This document shows positions 17,136 to 25,015 of a stretch of 37,389 nucleotides of DNA, in pieces. The stretch lies in the NCBI GenBank assembly GCA_947477565.1, contig CANJUR010000047.1:1-37389 (forward strand). The letters are read 5' to 3'. Numbering within the stretch: the stretch's first letter is position 1; each line of letters begins with the position of its first letter. Source of the stretch: Deltaproteobacteria bacterium. GTDB lineage: Bacteria; Myxococcota_A; Polyangia; Polyangiales; Ga0077539. A model generated the notes under the pieces. The model saw only the letters and a list, made by a program, of their open reading frames with translations. It did not search any database and was not told the origin of the DNA. The position numbers and the translations under genes are program-made.

Positions 17136-17597
17136 CTATTTCTGTTGTCTTAGTTCGTAGTCGCGCTCGGCGGCCAGTCTGGTGATTTCCTCACGGAAAG
17201 CGACGTTCTGGCCGACCGCCTGATCGAAATTGTCGGCCATGAGAACGAACAGCGTTGCGCCCTCTTCACAGGTAATGGTGGCGTTACGGGGCTCGCGACT
17301 CAAAAGCGACATTTCTCCGAAACACTCCCCCGGGCGCAGTTCAGCCACCCTCTTTGAGTACGAAAAGAAGCCGCTTTTCACATGGACTCCCAGCCTCCCG
17401 GTATAGATCACGTAAAACGAATCTCCGACTTCCCCCTGCCGACAGACATTCTCTCCCGTCTGATACTGGTACAGATTTATTTGGCTAAGTATCTTTTCTA
17501 GCAGGCCCATGGTTATGGACGAAAACATCTTTATTTTTCGCACCATCCTGCCGAACTCCACCGTGTCGGAATCGGTGAGAACAAGCTTTTGCATCAC
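17136..17597 (-). CDS. Cyclic-nucleotide-binding-domain protein (single domain)
   Basis: A 153-residue protein made of little more than one cNMP-binding (CRP-type) beta-roll. It has an N-terminal helical segment (LEKILSQINLYQY), GENVCRQGEVGDSFYVIYTG, then the phosphate-binding cassette PGECFGEMSLLSREPRNATI, and a short C-helix (FREEITRLAAERDYEL). PGECFGE...LSREPRNATI keeps the Gly-Glu and Arg that contact cyclic nucleotide in known members. There is no DNA-binding, kinase or channel domain, so it may be a regulatory subunit or stand-alone sensor. Codon use is less GC-rich than its neighbours, and it has its own intrinsic terminator and flanking dispersed repeats. Transfer is therefore likely. 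Confidence 0.88.
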   Translation of the reverse strand: MMQKLVLTDSDTVEFGRMVRKIKMFSSITMGLLEKILSQINLYQYQTGENVCRQGEVGDSFYVIYTGRLGVHVKSGFFSYSKRVAELRPGECFGEMSLLSREPRNATITCEEGATLFVLMADNFDQAVGQNVAFREEITRLAAERDYELRQQK

Positions 17598-18046
17598 AGG
17601 ACTCCATGCCTTTGTCGGTCAGGGCAAACCTTACTGTCCGGATTGGATGATTTGATAATCTCCGGCAAGACACCCCTGGTCGGGGATCAATGCTCTATCA
17701 CGGAATCGGCACTGCCTGAAGATCTCGCAGGTTTCGGCAGTCGCCGCTGCGAGCGCAGGCTGCGACTTCCTCCTGATGTTCGTCGGCCGGGGCAATGCGT
17801 TCGTTCTTCGACCGCCTGGTGGCGGGTGACAGGTACTCCCCTCACGCGAGTCGGTGTCGAGTCTTGCCTTTCCACTTCGAACAAGACAGTGAACCCGGTT
17901 GGCCGGGGGCAACGTCACGCGCTCGCGGTAATCACGCTAGACAGGGTTGCTGCACCCACCCGCGGTGGTCTCGGATTCTAGGGATAAATACCGTCAGTTC
18001 GATGCCGGGATAGGCCAGGAGCTTCCGCGGCCATAGAGTCGCCGCG

Positions 18047-18169
18047 ATGTCACGCAAGAAGTCCTCCGCCCTCCAGTGGAGTCATAGGATTGACACCCGG
18101 ACCGAGATCCTGGAGGCGTACTTCTCGCGGTGCCCGACGCGGGAGCCGACCACGATCGGCTCGGGGTGA
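18047..18169 (+). CDS. Possible 40-residue hypothetical ORF or gene remnant
   Basis: ATG at 18047 opens a 40-residue frame (MSRKKSSALQWSHRIDTRTE then ILEAYFSRCP) with basic N-terminus and helix-like composition. No ribosome-binding site or family was recognised. It may be the 5' fragment of a decayed gene that continues in other frames downstream. Confidence 0.25.
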   Translation: MSRKKSSALQWSHRIDTRTEILEAYFSRCPTREPTTIGSG

Positions 18170-18470
18170 GATCCTCCAATGGTTCCGTGAGCGACAGCGC
18201 ACCGGAGCCCTCCGAGACCCTCATTCGCACGCTTCTCGCCGAGATTCAGGCACCCCGCCGCGGCGGTGGTCGGCCCGCCCATGACACCGCGCCGGTCGAG
18301 ACCCCGCCCCCCTTTTTGCCCGCGGTTCGCCGGGAACCGCCGCACCCCCGCCGCTCGCCGCCCAGGTAGGAACCGTCCTGCTCCCGGCGCTCGTCGCCTC
18401 CGAACTCAACGAAAGATCGCGCGCGATCACCACGCCGCGAACCCCGCAGGCCCCACCGCCGATCACCTCG

Positions 18471-18779
18471 ATGCCGAGGGCTGCTCGGCTCGGCTCGCAC
18501 ACGCTCACGATGGGCTGGGACTGGGAGATTCCGTATCTGACGATAGGCCGAAAGATCGCCGAGATGTGTCGCTTCCACGCGGCCACGATGCACTCCGAAC
18601 ATGGCAGTCCAATGGTGTTTCGCCCCGACCTTCGACTCGGCGGGACGATGGAGGATGTCCCCTGGGAAGAGATTGTTTCGGCGCGGCCCGACGACCCGGA
18701 GTGCCAACGAGGAATCTGCTTTCGGTCTGCGGTTCCACTGGCGGAATCCAGAGATCCTGACCTGAGAAGCCGGTCGTGA
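18471..18779 (+). CDS. Hypothetical protein, possibly a 3' gene fragment
   Basis: A 102-residue frame with protein-like segments (TMGWDWEIPYLTIGRKIAEM, DLRLGGTMEDVPWEEIV). The same frame stays open upstream to 18285 but without a start codon, so this may be the end of a truncated or frameshifted gene. The last residues (SRDPDLRSRS) and stop are encoded by the dispersed repeat that forms the left end of the MITE-like element. The native C-terminus may therefore have been replaced by the insertion. No family was recognised. Confidence 0.4.
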   Translation: MPRAARLGSHTLTMGWDWEIPYLTIGRKIAEMCRFHAATMHSEHGSPMVFRPDLRLGGTMEDVPWEEIVSARPDDPECQRGICFRSAVPLAESRDPDLRSRS

Positions 18780-18924
18780 TGCCACGCGGCCTGGCGGTGG
18801 CTGCGACGAAGCTCGCGCGGGCTTCGACGCCTCGCCGGAATTCTGGCATCCCATCGAATGCGCGATACCGCGTCCGAACGTGCCGAAATCGCTCGAGAAT
18901 TCGATGTCCGGTCAGGATCTCTGG
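18748..18924. mobile_element. MITE-like element with perfect 15-bp terminal inverted repeats
   Basis: The 177-bp segment begins CCAGAGATCCTGACC and ends with the exact reverse complement GGTCAGGATCTCTGG. It encodes no transposase, and no clear target-site duplication is visible (left flank GGAAT, right flank TGATC). Its end sequence occurs alone at 16971 (one mismatch) and 37064-37078. It abuts the 3' end of the RCC1 gene (26 bp). A non-autonomous element or a REP-like pair of repeats are the alternatives. Confidence 0.5.
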
Positions 18925-18949
18925 TGATCGGACGCCGCAGGAGATCCGG

Positions 18950-20179
18950 TCAGCGCCGCGCGTCGAAGTGTACCGCCCCGGGGCGCGTGCGGGACACGGT
19001 GGTGCCGTCGCCGAGTTGTCCATCGGCGTTCGATCCCCAACACAACACCGCCCCCGCCACGGTGACCACGCAGGTGTGCCGGGAGCCCGCGGCGATGCGC
19101 GCGACAGATCCGATTCCAGGCACCGCCGCGGGGGCGGGGCGGTTGACCGTGGTGCCGTCGCCGAGCTGTCCGAAGGCGTTGCCACCCCAGCACACGACCT
19201 CGCCGCCCTGCCGCAGCGCGCACGCATGGAATCGCCCCACCGCGACTTCGATCACGTCCCGTAGCGCCTCGATCTCCTGGTTTCCGCCGCCAAACTGGCC
19301 GCGATCGACGCTGCCTCAGCAGCGCGCGGCGCTCCAACAGCGCAGCGTGCCATCGCGGCGTCGCGCGCAGGTGTCGCCGTGCCCGACGGACACCTGCGTC
19401 GCTTCGGTGAGGCCGACGACCTCCTGGGGTCCGGCTCCCGGACCGGTGCCGTAGCTGGCGCCCCAGCAGTGCACGGTGCCGTCGGCGCGCACAGCGCAAG
19501 TGTCGCTCTCGCCCGCCGCGAGCTGCGTGAGTTCGGCCTGGTCGATGGCCGCGACGGGACTCTCGCGTGGGTCCGCGGTGCCGTCGCCGAGCTGCCCGTG
19601 GACGTTGGTTCCCCAGCAGCGGGCGGTGCCGTCGGCGAGGCGCGCGCACGAGTGGAAGATGCCGAGCGCGAGCTCCGCGGCACCCGTGAGGTTGGCGACA
19701 ACGACGGGCGCGAGGCTCTCGATATCGCCCGCGCGACCGAGCTGTCCGCTCGTGGCCCGGCCCCAGCAACGGACCGATCCGTCGGCGACGGCGGCGCAGG
19801 TGTGCTCTTCGCCGAGGGCGACGTGCGTGGCGGCGAGCCCGAGCGGGACCCGTACCGGAACACCCGGTGCCGCGGCCCGCGCGCCTAGCTGGCCGCGGTT
19901 GTTGGCGCCCCAGCAACGGACCGCGCCGTCGTCGAAGCGGGCGCAGGTGTGGCCATCGCCCGCGGCGAGGTCGACCGCGCGTGCGGCGACGGCTACGTGG
20001 GCTGCCGGCTTCGGGTGCGCGCGCCAACGAACGAGCGCGAAGACGCCTGCAAGGCCGACCAGGGCGAGCGCCACGAGGGGCGCGACGGCACGACGGCGCG
20101 GGGGCGCGGGGCTGGCGCCGAAGGGACCTGGCGTGGCGGCGGCGAAGACGGGCACTGCGAAGGGTACAAACGTCTTCAT
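18950..20179 (-). pseudogene. RCC1-repeat membrane protein interrupted by an in-frame TGA
   Basis: From ATG 20179 (MKTFVPFA) the frame encodes a membrane helix (about 31-50, VALALVGLAGVFALV) and then RCC1/BNR-type units of the form HTCAxxxDGxVxCWGxNxxGQLG. Five units lie before a TGA at 19316-19318, which falls inside unit five after RCWSAARC. Reading straight on in the same frame continues that unit (GSVDRGQFGGGN) and adds two perfect units, ending at 18950 with VHFDARR. The total is seven units, exactly one RCC1 propeller. TGC-TGA in place of TGC-TGG (Cys-Trp) is the simplest explanation. A restart at ATG 19255 could make a two-unit fragment. It lies 32 bp after the outer-membrane protein gene, in an apparent operon. 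Confidence 0.85.
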
Positions 20180-20211
20180 GGTGCCGCGAGCGTACCGCGG
20201 CGGACCCTCCG

Positions 20212-21381
20212 CTAAAACAGCCGGACGCCGAGGCCCGCGAGCACGCTGACGTGCGTACCGGGCAGCCACGCCACGGGAAACGCCCACCCTGCGCGAGCGT
20301 ACACTTGCCATCGTCCGAAGCGCAGGTCGGTAAACGCCGCCACGCCACCAGCCCCGCCGAAAGTGTCGAGTGCCCCGATGCGCCGCACGTCGTTGAAGGC
20401 CCCGCCCGCGACGGCCACGCCGACCTCGTGCGGATACCGCAGCGACGGCCGCACGTGCACGCTCGCCTGCGCCGCGAGTAGTCGCTCGCTCAAGAGCGAC
20501 GCCCAGGGCATCCCGGGAATGGGCACCACGTAGGGGTTCATTCCGCCGGCGCGCGGCCGAGTGAGGTCGTCCTCGCCGTCGCCCCAACTCGCACTCTCTT
20601 CCAACTGCACGCGCACTCGCGGTCCGATCTGCGCTCCTGCGCGAAGCCACTGCCGCGCCATAAGAATCACCCGCCCCGGATGGTTGCGCCCATCGTCGAT
20701 GCCACGCACGGCGCCCCAGGCCTGGGCGTTGTCGCGAACGTCGGCGCCGAGTTCGAGGCCCACGGCGAGGCCGCGAACGCGCGGGTACGCGACCTGTGAC
20801 TGCCACTCTTCGCCGGGGCTGGAGAGGTTCCAGTAGGTGTAGCGGAGGCGCGGCTCGAAGACGGCGGCGTCTGGGGGCATCTGCAGGTCTGGGTGGGTCG
20901 AGCCTTCGATGCGCGCGAAGAGCCAGAGCCGCGCGGCCCCGACGAACTCGACGGAGTGGGCCCCGCCGGGCAGCCATTTGAGCGACGTGAAGGCGTACGC
21001 ATAGCTCGCCCAGAAGCCGCTTCCGGGGCGCATCGTCCCTTGCGTGTAGTAGTCCGGCAGCAGCCCGGCGTAGGCGCCCTCGGCCCGCAGCGCCGCCGAC
21101 CACTGCAGTCGCGGCGTACCCATCGGAAGATTCTCCACACCCGCTTGCAGCGTCTCGGTGTTGAGGAAGAAGTGCAGGTCGCCGCCGCCACGGGTGAGGC
21201 CGCGCCCGCGCGCGTCGAGGAGCACCCACCCGTGGCCACCGATCTCCGGCGAGAGCCACTGCTCATGGCCCACAAAGGCCGCGGCGCTCCAGTCCACGGC
21301 GTGCGCTCGGACGCCATGGAGCAGCGCGGCCAGGGCCGCGAGCGTCGCCTTCCCGCGGTGCCTCCGTCTACGTCGTGTCAT
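20212..21381 (-). CDS. Predicted outer-membrane beta-barrel protein
   Basis: A 389-residue protein with a basic N-terminus (MTRRRRRHRGK), a hydrophobic signal segment (TLAALAALLHGVRAHA) and alternating hydrophobic/aromatic strands throughout. These include WVLLDARGRGLTRGGG, YYTQGTMRPGSGFWASYAYA and RLWLFARIEG. It ends in a final strand closing with Phe (VSVLAGLGVRLF), the usual BAM recognition residue. No family was recognised. It could be a porin-like or transporter barrel. ATG at 21381 is preferred over a TTG two codons upstream. It is followed after 32 bp by the RCC1 gene, suggesting co-expression. Confidence 0.75.
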   Translation of the reverse strand: MTRRRRRHRGKATLAALAALLHGVRAHAVDWSAAAFVGHEQWLSPEIGGHGWVLLDARGRGLTRGGGDLHFFLNTETLQAGVENLPMGTPRLQWSAALRAEGAYAGLLPDYYTQGTMRPGSGFWASYAYAFTSLKWLPGGAHSVEFVGAARLWLFARIEGSTHPDLQMPPDAAVFEPRLRYTYWNLSSPGEEWQSQVAYPRVRGLAVGLELGADVRDNAQAWGAVRGIDDGRNHPGRVILMARQWLRAGAQIGPRVRVQLEESASWGDGEDDLTRPRAGGMNPYVVPIPGMPWASLLSERLLAAQASVHVRPSLRYPHEVGVAVAGGAFNDVRRIGALDTFGGAGGVAAFTDLRFGRWQVYARAGWAFPVAWLPGTHVSVLAGLGVRLF

Positions 21382-21458
21382 GGGCAATATGCTACCCGGG
21401 TCTCCGGCTGATCGTTACACGGGAGGAAATCGCCCCGCGACGGAGGTCTAATAAGGGT

Positions 21459-22697
21459 ATGTTCGCCCCCGCGATCGCCATGCATAGCCCCCTCGACACG
21501 CTCGTCTCTGAAGGCATCCTCGACGACGTTCTCGGCCGATTGAAGAGCGGCAAGGAGGCCGACGTGTTTCGGGTGTTGTACCGAGGCGAGGTCGTCGTCG
21601 CCAAGGTCTACAAAGACCGCGACCAGCGCAGCTTCAAGAACAACGCGGTCTACAAAGAGGGCCGCACCGTGCGCAATAGCCGCACCCAGCGCGCGATGGA
21701 GAAGGGCAGCCGCTTCGGCCGCGGAGAGGACGAGGACGAGTGGAAGGCCTCCGAGGCGCGTTGCCTCCACCGGCTCCACGCCGCGGGCGTTCGGGTGCCT
21801 ACGCCCGTGATGTTCTACGAGGGAGTGCTGCTGATGGAGTTGGTTTCCGACGCCGAGGGCAACGCTGCCCCGAGGCTCATCGATGCCAACTTTGACCCCA
21901 CGCAGGCCGCCGACTTCTACCGTGACCTCCGCGCGCAGATCGTGAAGATGCTCTGCTGCGACCTGATTCACGGCGACCTGTCGCCCTACAACGTGCTGCT
22001 CGCCGCTGCGGGACCGACCATCATCGACTTCCCGCAGACCGTCTCGGCCGCGCACAACTCTCAGTCGGAGACCTTCTTCCTGCGCGATTTCGAGGGCATT
22101 CAGCAGTTTTTCGCCCGCGTCGATCGCAGCCTGCTCGCGTGCAACAGCGACGGTCGCGAGATCTGGAAGACGTACGTGCGCCGGGAGTTGTCGCCAGACT
22201 ACGTTCCGGCCCCGGTCGCGCGGGAGTCTCGTCCTGGCCAGGCACAGTTTGCTCCGCGCGGGCAGCAGGGCCCCCGCCCCGGCGGCGCCCGTCCGCCGCA
22301 GTCCTTTGGTGGTCCGCCCGCGCCGTCGCGCCCCGGTGGCTTCTCGCAGCCCAACGACCGTCCGCCCGCGCCGTCGCGCCCCGGTGGCTTCTCGCAGCCC
22401 AACGACCGTCCGCCCGCGCCGTCGCGCCCCGGTGGTTTCTCGCAGCCCAACGACCGTCCGCCCGCGCCGTCGCGCCCCGGTCCGCCGCCTGCGCCGCGCA
22501 ATCCCAACGCACCGGCCCGCTCGGGGCCGTGGCAGCCGCGCTCGCCGGCGCCGGTGGTCAGCTACGTGAAGCGCCCCGTTGGCCGCGATCCTGGTCCGTC
22601 GGCCGATCGTGCGACCGCAGCGCCCGCGCCCAGGGCAGCGCCGCCGCCACCGCCGGACGGCAACCCCCACCGCAAGCGTCGTCGCCACCGCCCGTAG
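21459..22697 (+). CDS. RIO-type protein kinase with repetitive proline-rich tail
   Basis: A 412-residue atypical kinase. The RIO fold has KSGKEADVFRV (ATP-binding loop), AKVYKDRDQRSFKNN (catalytic Lys), LMELV, then the catalytic loop IHGDLSPYNVL and metal motif IIDFPQ, which resembles RIO2-type IDFPQ. Residues from about 250 form a disordered Pro/Arg/Gly-rich tail with 3.5 copies of a 16-residue unit (PPAPSRPGGFSQPNDR), ending in a basic RKRRRHRP. RIO kinases act in ribosome maturation in archaea and eukaryotes; bacterial roles are unclear. The basic tail suggests RNA or acidic-partner binding. ATG at 21459 is used; ATG 21480 is an alternative. The stop is 4 bp from the convergent ArsC-like gene. 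Confidence 0.92.
   Translation: MFAPAIAMHSPLDTLVSEGILDDVLGRLKSGKEADVFRVLYRGEVVVAKVYKDRDQRSFKNNAVYKEGRTVRNSRTQRAMEKGSRFGRGEDEDEWKASEARCLHRLHAAGVRVPTPVMFYEGVLLMELVSDAEGNAAPRLIDANFDPTQAADFYRDLRAQIVKMLCCDLIHGDLSPYNVLLAAAGPTIIDFPQTVSAAHNSQSETFFLRDFEGIQQFFARVDRSLLACNSDGREIWKTYVRRELSPDYVPAPVARESRPGQAQFAPRGQQGPRPGGARPPQSFGGPPAPSRPGGFSQPNDRPPAPSRPGGFSQPNDRPPAPSRPGGFSQPNDRPPAPSRPGPPPAPRNPNAPARSGPWQPRSPAPVVSYVKRPVGRDPGPSADRATAAPAPRAAPPPPPDGNPHRKRRRHRP
22314..22481 (+). repeat. In-frame 48-bp tandem repeat in the RIO kinase tail
   Basis: Three full 48-bp units (22314-22361, 22362-22409, 22410-22457) and half a unit, starting CCGCCCGCGCCGTCGCGCCC. They are almost identical at the DNA level, which implies recent duplication or gene conversion. 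They encode the PPAPSRPGGFSQPNDR unit. Confidence 0.95.
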
Positions 22698-22701
22698 GCG
22701 A

Positions 22702-23067
22702 TCAGCCCGTCGTTAGCAGCGCTTCCCAGGCCTCCGAACGAAACCCCACGCGCACGGTGCCGCCCCAGACCAGTACGGGCCGCTTCACCAATTTTCCGTC
22801 CGCGGCGAGCCAGGTCAGGAGCATGTCGTCCGTGGCTGCGTCGATGCGCGCCTTGCCAAGCGCGCGATAGCTGAGTCCGCTCGTGTTGAGCCACTTCCGC
22901 AGGGGTACATCGCTCGCGTCGATCCATCGACGGAGTTCATCGATGGTGGGCGGCTCGTCAACGATGGGACGGAGCGTGAACGGGACCGCGTGCGCCTCGA
23001 GCCAGGTGCGTGCCTTGCGGCAGGTGTCGCAGCCCGCATAGGCGAGCAGCAGAGCAGGTGCTGTCAT
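22702..23067 (-). CDS. ArsC/Spx-family thioredoxin-fold protein
   Basis: A 121-residue arsenate-reductase-like protein. The N-terminal redox motif is CDTCRKA (CX2C, near residues 13-19), followed by helix TWLEAH, VDEPPTIDELRRWI, and the C-terminal signature LVKRPVLVWGG...VGF. Length and these blocks fit the ArsC/Spx/YffB family. Without the genomic context of ars genes, and with a CX2C motif, it could be a glutathione- or thioredoxin-dependent reductase, or an Spx-like regulator, rather than a true arsenate reductase. It converges with the RIO kinase gene (4-bp gap) and follows the PilZ gene on the same strand by 59 bp. Confidence 0.9.
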   Translation of the reverse strand: MTAPALLLAYAGCDTCRKARTWLEAHAVPFTLRPIVDEPPTIDELRRWIDASDVPLRKWLNTSGLSYRALGKARIDAATDDMLLTWLAADGKLVKRPVLVWGGTVRVGFRSEAWEALLTTG

Positions 23068-23126
23068 CGGGAAAGGATCGTTTCGTGGAAGGGGAAAATC
23101 GGCGCGCGACTACCGCGTTCCGACGC

Positions 23127-24872
23127 TCACTCGAAGGGGTTGGGCGGAACCGCTCCGTTGCTCGGAATCGCCGGCCGCGTCGCAGGCCGGACGATGGGCG
23201 CCACCACGACCGGAGCTACGGCCACGGGAGCCGGACGCACCGCGGGATTGGGACGCACCGCGGGATTGCGACGCACCGCGGGATTGGGACGCACCGCGGG
23301 ATTGGAATGAACGATCGCTCGCACGACGGGTAGCGCCCGACGGATCATCGGATGGGTGGGGTTGACCGCAGCCGGGGTCGGCTCGCGCGAGGGCAGCACC
23401 GCGGGGACGGGTTCGGGCTGGGGCACCACAGCAGCAGGAGCGAGGGTGGGTTCAGGCTCCGCGGTGGTTTGCGGAGGAGCCTGGATCGTCGGCACTGGCG
23501 GTGCGATCGGCGGCTGCTCCATCACGGGCGGGGTGGTGGGCTCTCGCGTCGGAGTCGGCGGCGTCAACGCGGCCGGTCCCGGCGCGGGCTCCTCGATGCG
23601 CGCAGGGGAGGGCTCATCGGGCACGTCGTTGCTTCGCATCAACATCGCGACGACACCCACGAGGAGCACCAACCCGACGGCCGCGTAGACCATGCTCTGG
23701 TTGCGCTTCTTCGGCGCCGCATCGACCGCGGCGCTGGCCACCACCGAGGCACGTGGGAGAACCGCCGCGGTGACCGTTTCGACGGCCGTTTCGACGGCCT
23801 TCTCCGCTGGCGTCGCTGCAACCGGGGCATCCTCCTCCGACTTGATCGGCGCGGCTTCCGGTTCAGGTGCGACTTCACTCGGGGTCGAAGGGTCCGCTAC
23901 CGTCGCGGCCTCGCTCTTTGGAGCGACGGTGGGAGCTGCCTCGATTGCGATGGCTGCGACTGGCTCCTCGGGGAGTTGGCGGTGGGCCTCCAGAGCCGCG
24001 TCCGGTGCGCTCTGCTCCGGGGCCGCCGGTGCATCCATCGCCGGTGCATCCATCGGCTCGCTCGGTGCCGACGCGGCTTCGCGTGCGTCGATGGCAACTG
24101 GCGCCGAAACCAACGAATCCTCAACCGGGCCCTCGGCCGGTGGCGGTGCCTCCTCGGGGAACGCTTCGGCGGTCTTCGCGGTCACCGAAGCCCTCACGGC
24201 TTCGGCGCGGTCGAGCAGCGCGCGCGCGACCCTCACGGCCTCCGCCGCTTCGGCCACGCCCATACCGACCATGGTCGATTTCATCGACCCGATCGCGTTG
24301 GACGCCTCGGGCGATTCTCCCGCGGAAGGCGACGGGATCCTTACGGCACGCAGCGCCTCGCCGAGGAGGGCGTTCATCTGGCGCATGACGGTCTGATCCT
24401 GCTCGGCGGGCAGCGGGGCGTGCGAGCTTTTGCCGAAGAAATCACCCGCAAGCGCATCGCTGCCCTGCGCGGACGCCTCGCTGGGCGGGGGCGGGGGTGG
24501 CCGCAGGCTCTCGAAGTTGGGTCCAGTGCCCTCTCCCCTGCGGGCCATGATGCGCTCAAGAACCTCCTGGCCCTCGTCCACCTTGAGAAACCGCACCCCC
24601 ATTCCGGGCGGCGCATCGGGGCTCGCCTCTGCCTCCTCGCGGCGCAGCACCACGCGCCCGGCGGCCTTCAGCACCGGGGTCTCGTCCGTCAACTGGATCT
24701 CGATCTTCAGCAAATCTCCCAGCGCAGGCGGGTTCTTCGTCTTGATCCAGATTCCGGTGCGCGAGATGTCCTTTGCGTAATGGTCAATGAAATCTTCGAG
24801 CGTCGCGCTCTTGTATTTCACCTTGAGGGCCTTCGCCTTGACCTTTTGTTCCTTGCGGGGTTCGTCGGACAT
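23127..24872 (-). CDS. PilZ-domain protein with single TM helix and proline-rich periplasmic tail
   Basis: A 581-residue protein. The N-terminal 110 residues form a PilZ-like domain of the myxobacterial type: KVKYKSATLEDF followed by DISRTGIWIKT (the DxSxxG motif) and GMGVRFLKVD. Upstream of DxSxxG the usual RxxxR c-di-GMP arginines are replaced by a Lys-rich stretch, so ligand binding is uncertain. A long Ala/Glu/Pro-rich cytoplasmic linker leads to one TM helix (about 395-412) and a Pro-rich tail that would be periplasmic. The tail ends with NPAVRP/NPAVRR repeats, comparable in style to TonB-type spacers. It may transmit a c-di-GMP-related signal across the inner membrane (inference). Confidence 0.85.
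   Translation of the reverse strand: MSDEPRKEQKVKAKALKVKYKSATLEDFIDHYAKDISRTGIWIKTKNPPALGDLLKIEIQLTDETPVLKAAGRVVLRREEAEASPDAPPGMGVRFLKVDEGQEVLERIMARRGEGTGPNFESLRPPPPPPSEASAQGSDALAGDFFGKSSHAPLPAEQDQTVMRQMNALLGEALRAVRIPSPSAGESPEASNAIGSMKSTMVGMGVAEAAEAVRVARALLDRAEAVRASVTAKTAEAFPEEAPPPAEGPVEDSLVSAPVAIDAREAASAPSEPMDAPAMDAPAAPEQSAPDAALEAHRQLPEEPVAAIAIEAAPTVAPKSEAATVADPSTPSEVAPEPEAAPIKSEEDAPVAATPAEKAVETAVETVTAAVLPRASVVASAAVDAAPKKRNQSMVYAAVGLVLLVGVVAMLMRSNDVPDEPSPARIEEPAPGPAALTPPTPTREPTTPPVMEQPPIAPPVPTIQAPPQTTAEPEPTLAPAAVVPQPEPVPAVLPSREPTPAAVNPTHPMIRRALPVVRAIVHSNPAVRPNPAVRRNPAVRPNPAVRPAPVAVAPVVVAPIVRPATRPAIPSNGAVPPNPFE
23237..23306 (-). repeat. In-frame 18-bp tandem repeat in the PilZ gene
   Basis: Nearly four units of GCACCGCGGGATTGGGAC, the second with one change (TTGCGAC), encode the NPAVRP/NPAVRR repeats of the proline-rich tail. 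Confidence 0.93.
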
Positions 24873-25015
24873 CGCAGCTACGTCTCCAGGCCTGAGCCAA
24901 CGCTCGAATCATCAAAGACTCAGGGCATCTTGGCAGGTGCGCTCCGGTCTCTGTCGACTCTACCGTTGACCGACCATCCACGCGAAGCCCTGGTCATCGA
25001 TAGCCCTCACAATTC

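Larger units (their letters stand above)
17598..18949. other. Gene-poor region with repeat-bounded and possibly decayed sequence
   Basis: About 1.35 kb with no confidently recognisable gene. Base composition is mixed and many short frames compete. Two small plus-strand ORFs (18047-18169 and 18471-18779) have protein-like composition. A third frame beginning at GTG 18187 (VSDSAPEPSETLIRTLLAEI) runs to about 18369 and becomes proline-rich. These could be pieces of one frameshifted gene, but I cannot demonstrate it. The right end carries the MITE-like element at 18748-18924. Confidence 0.5.

Noticed and set aside
18950..19255. Independent small RCC1 gene
   Set aside because: It is in the same frame as the upstream five units and completes the seven-blade propeller, so a single interrupted gene is the better reading.
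22702..23067. Arsenic-resistance locus based on an ArsC-like gene
   Set aside because: No arsR, arsB or acr3 neighbour. The sequence fits the broader ArsC/Spx family and gives no basis for arsenate specificity.
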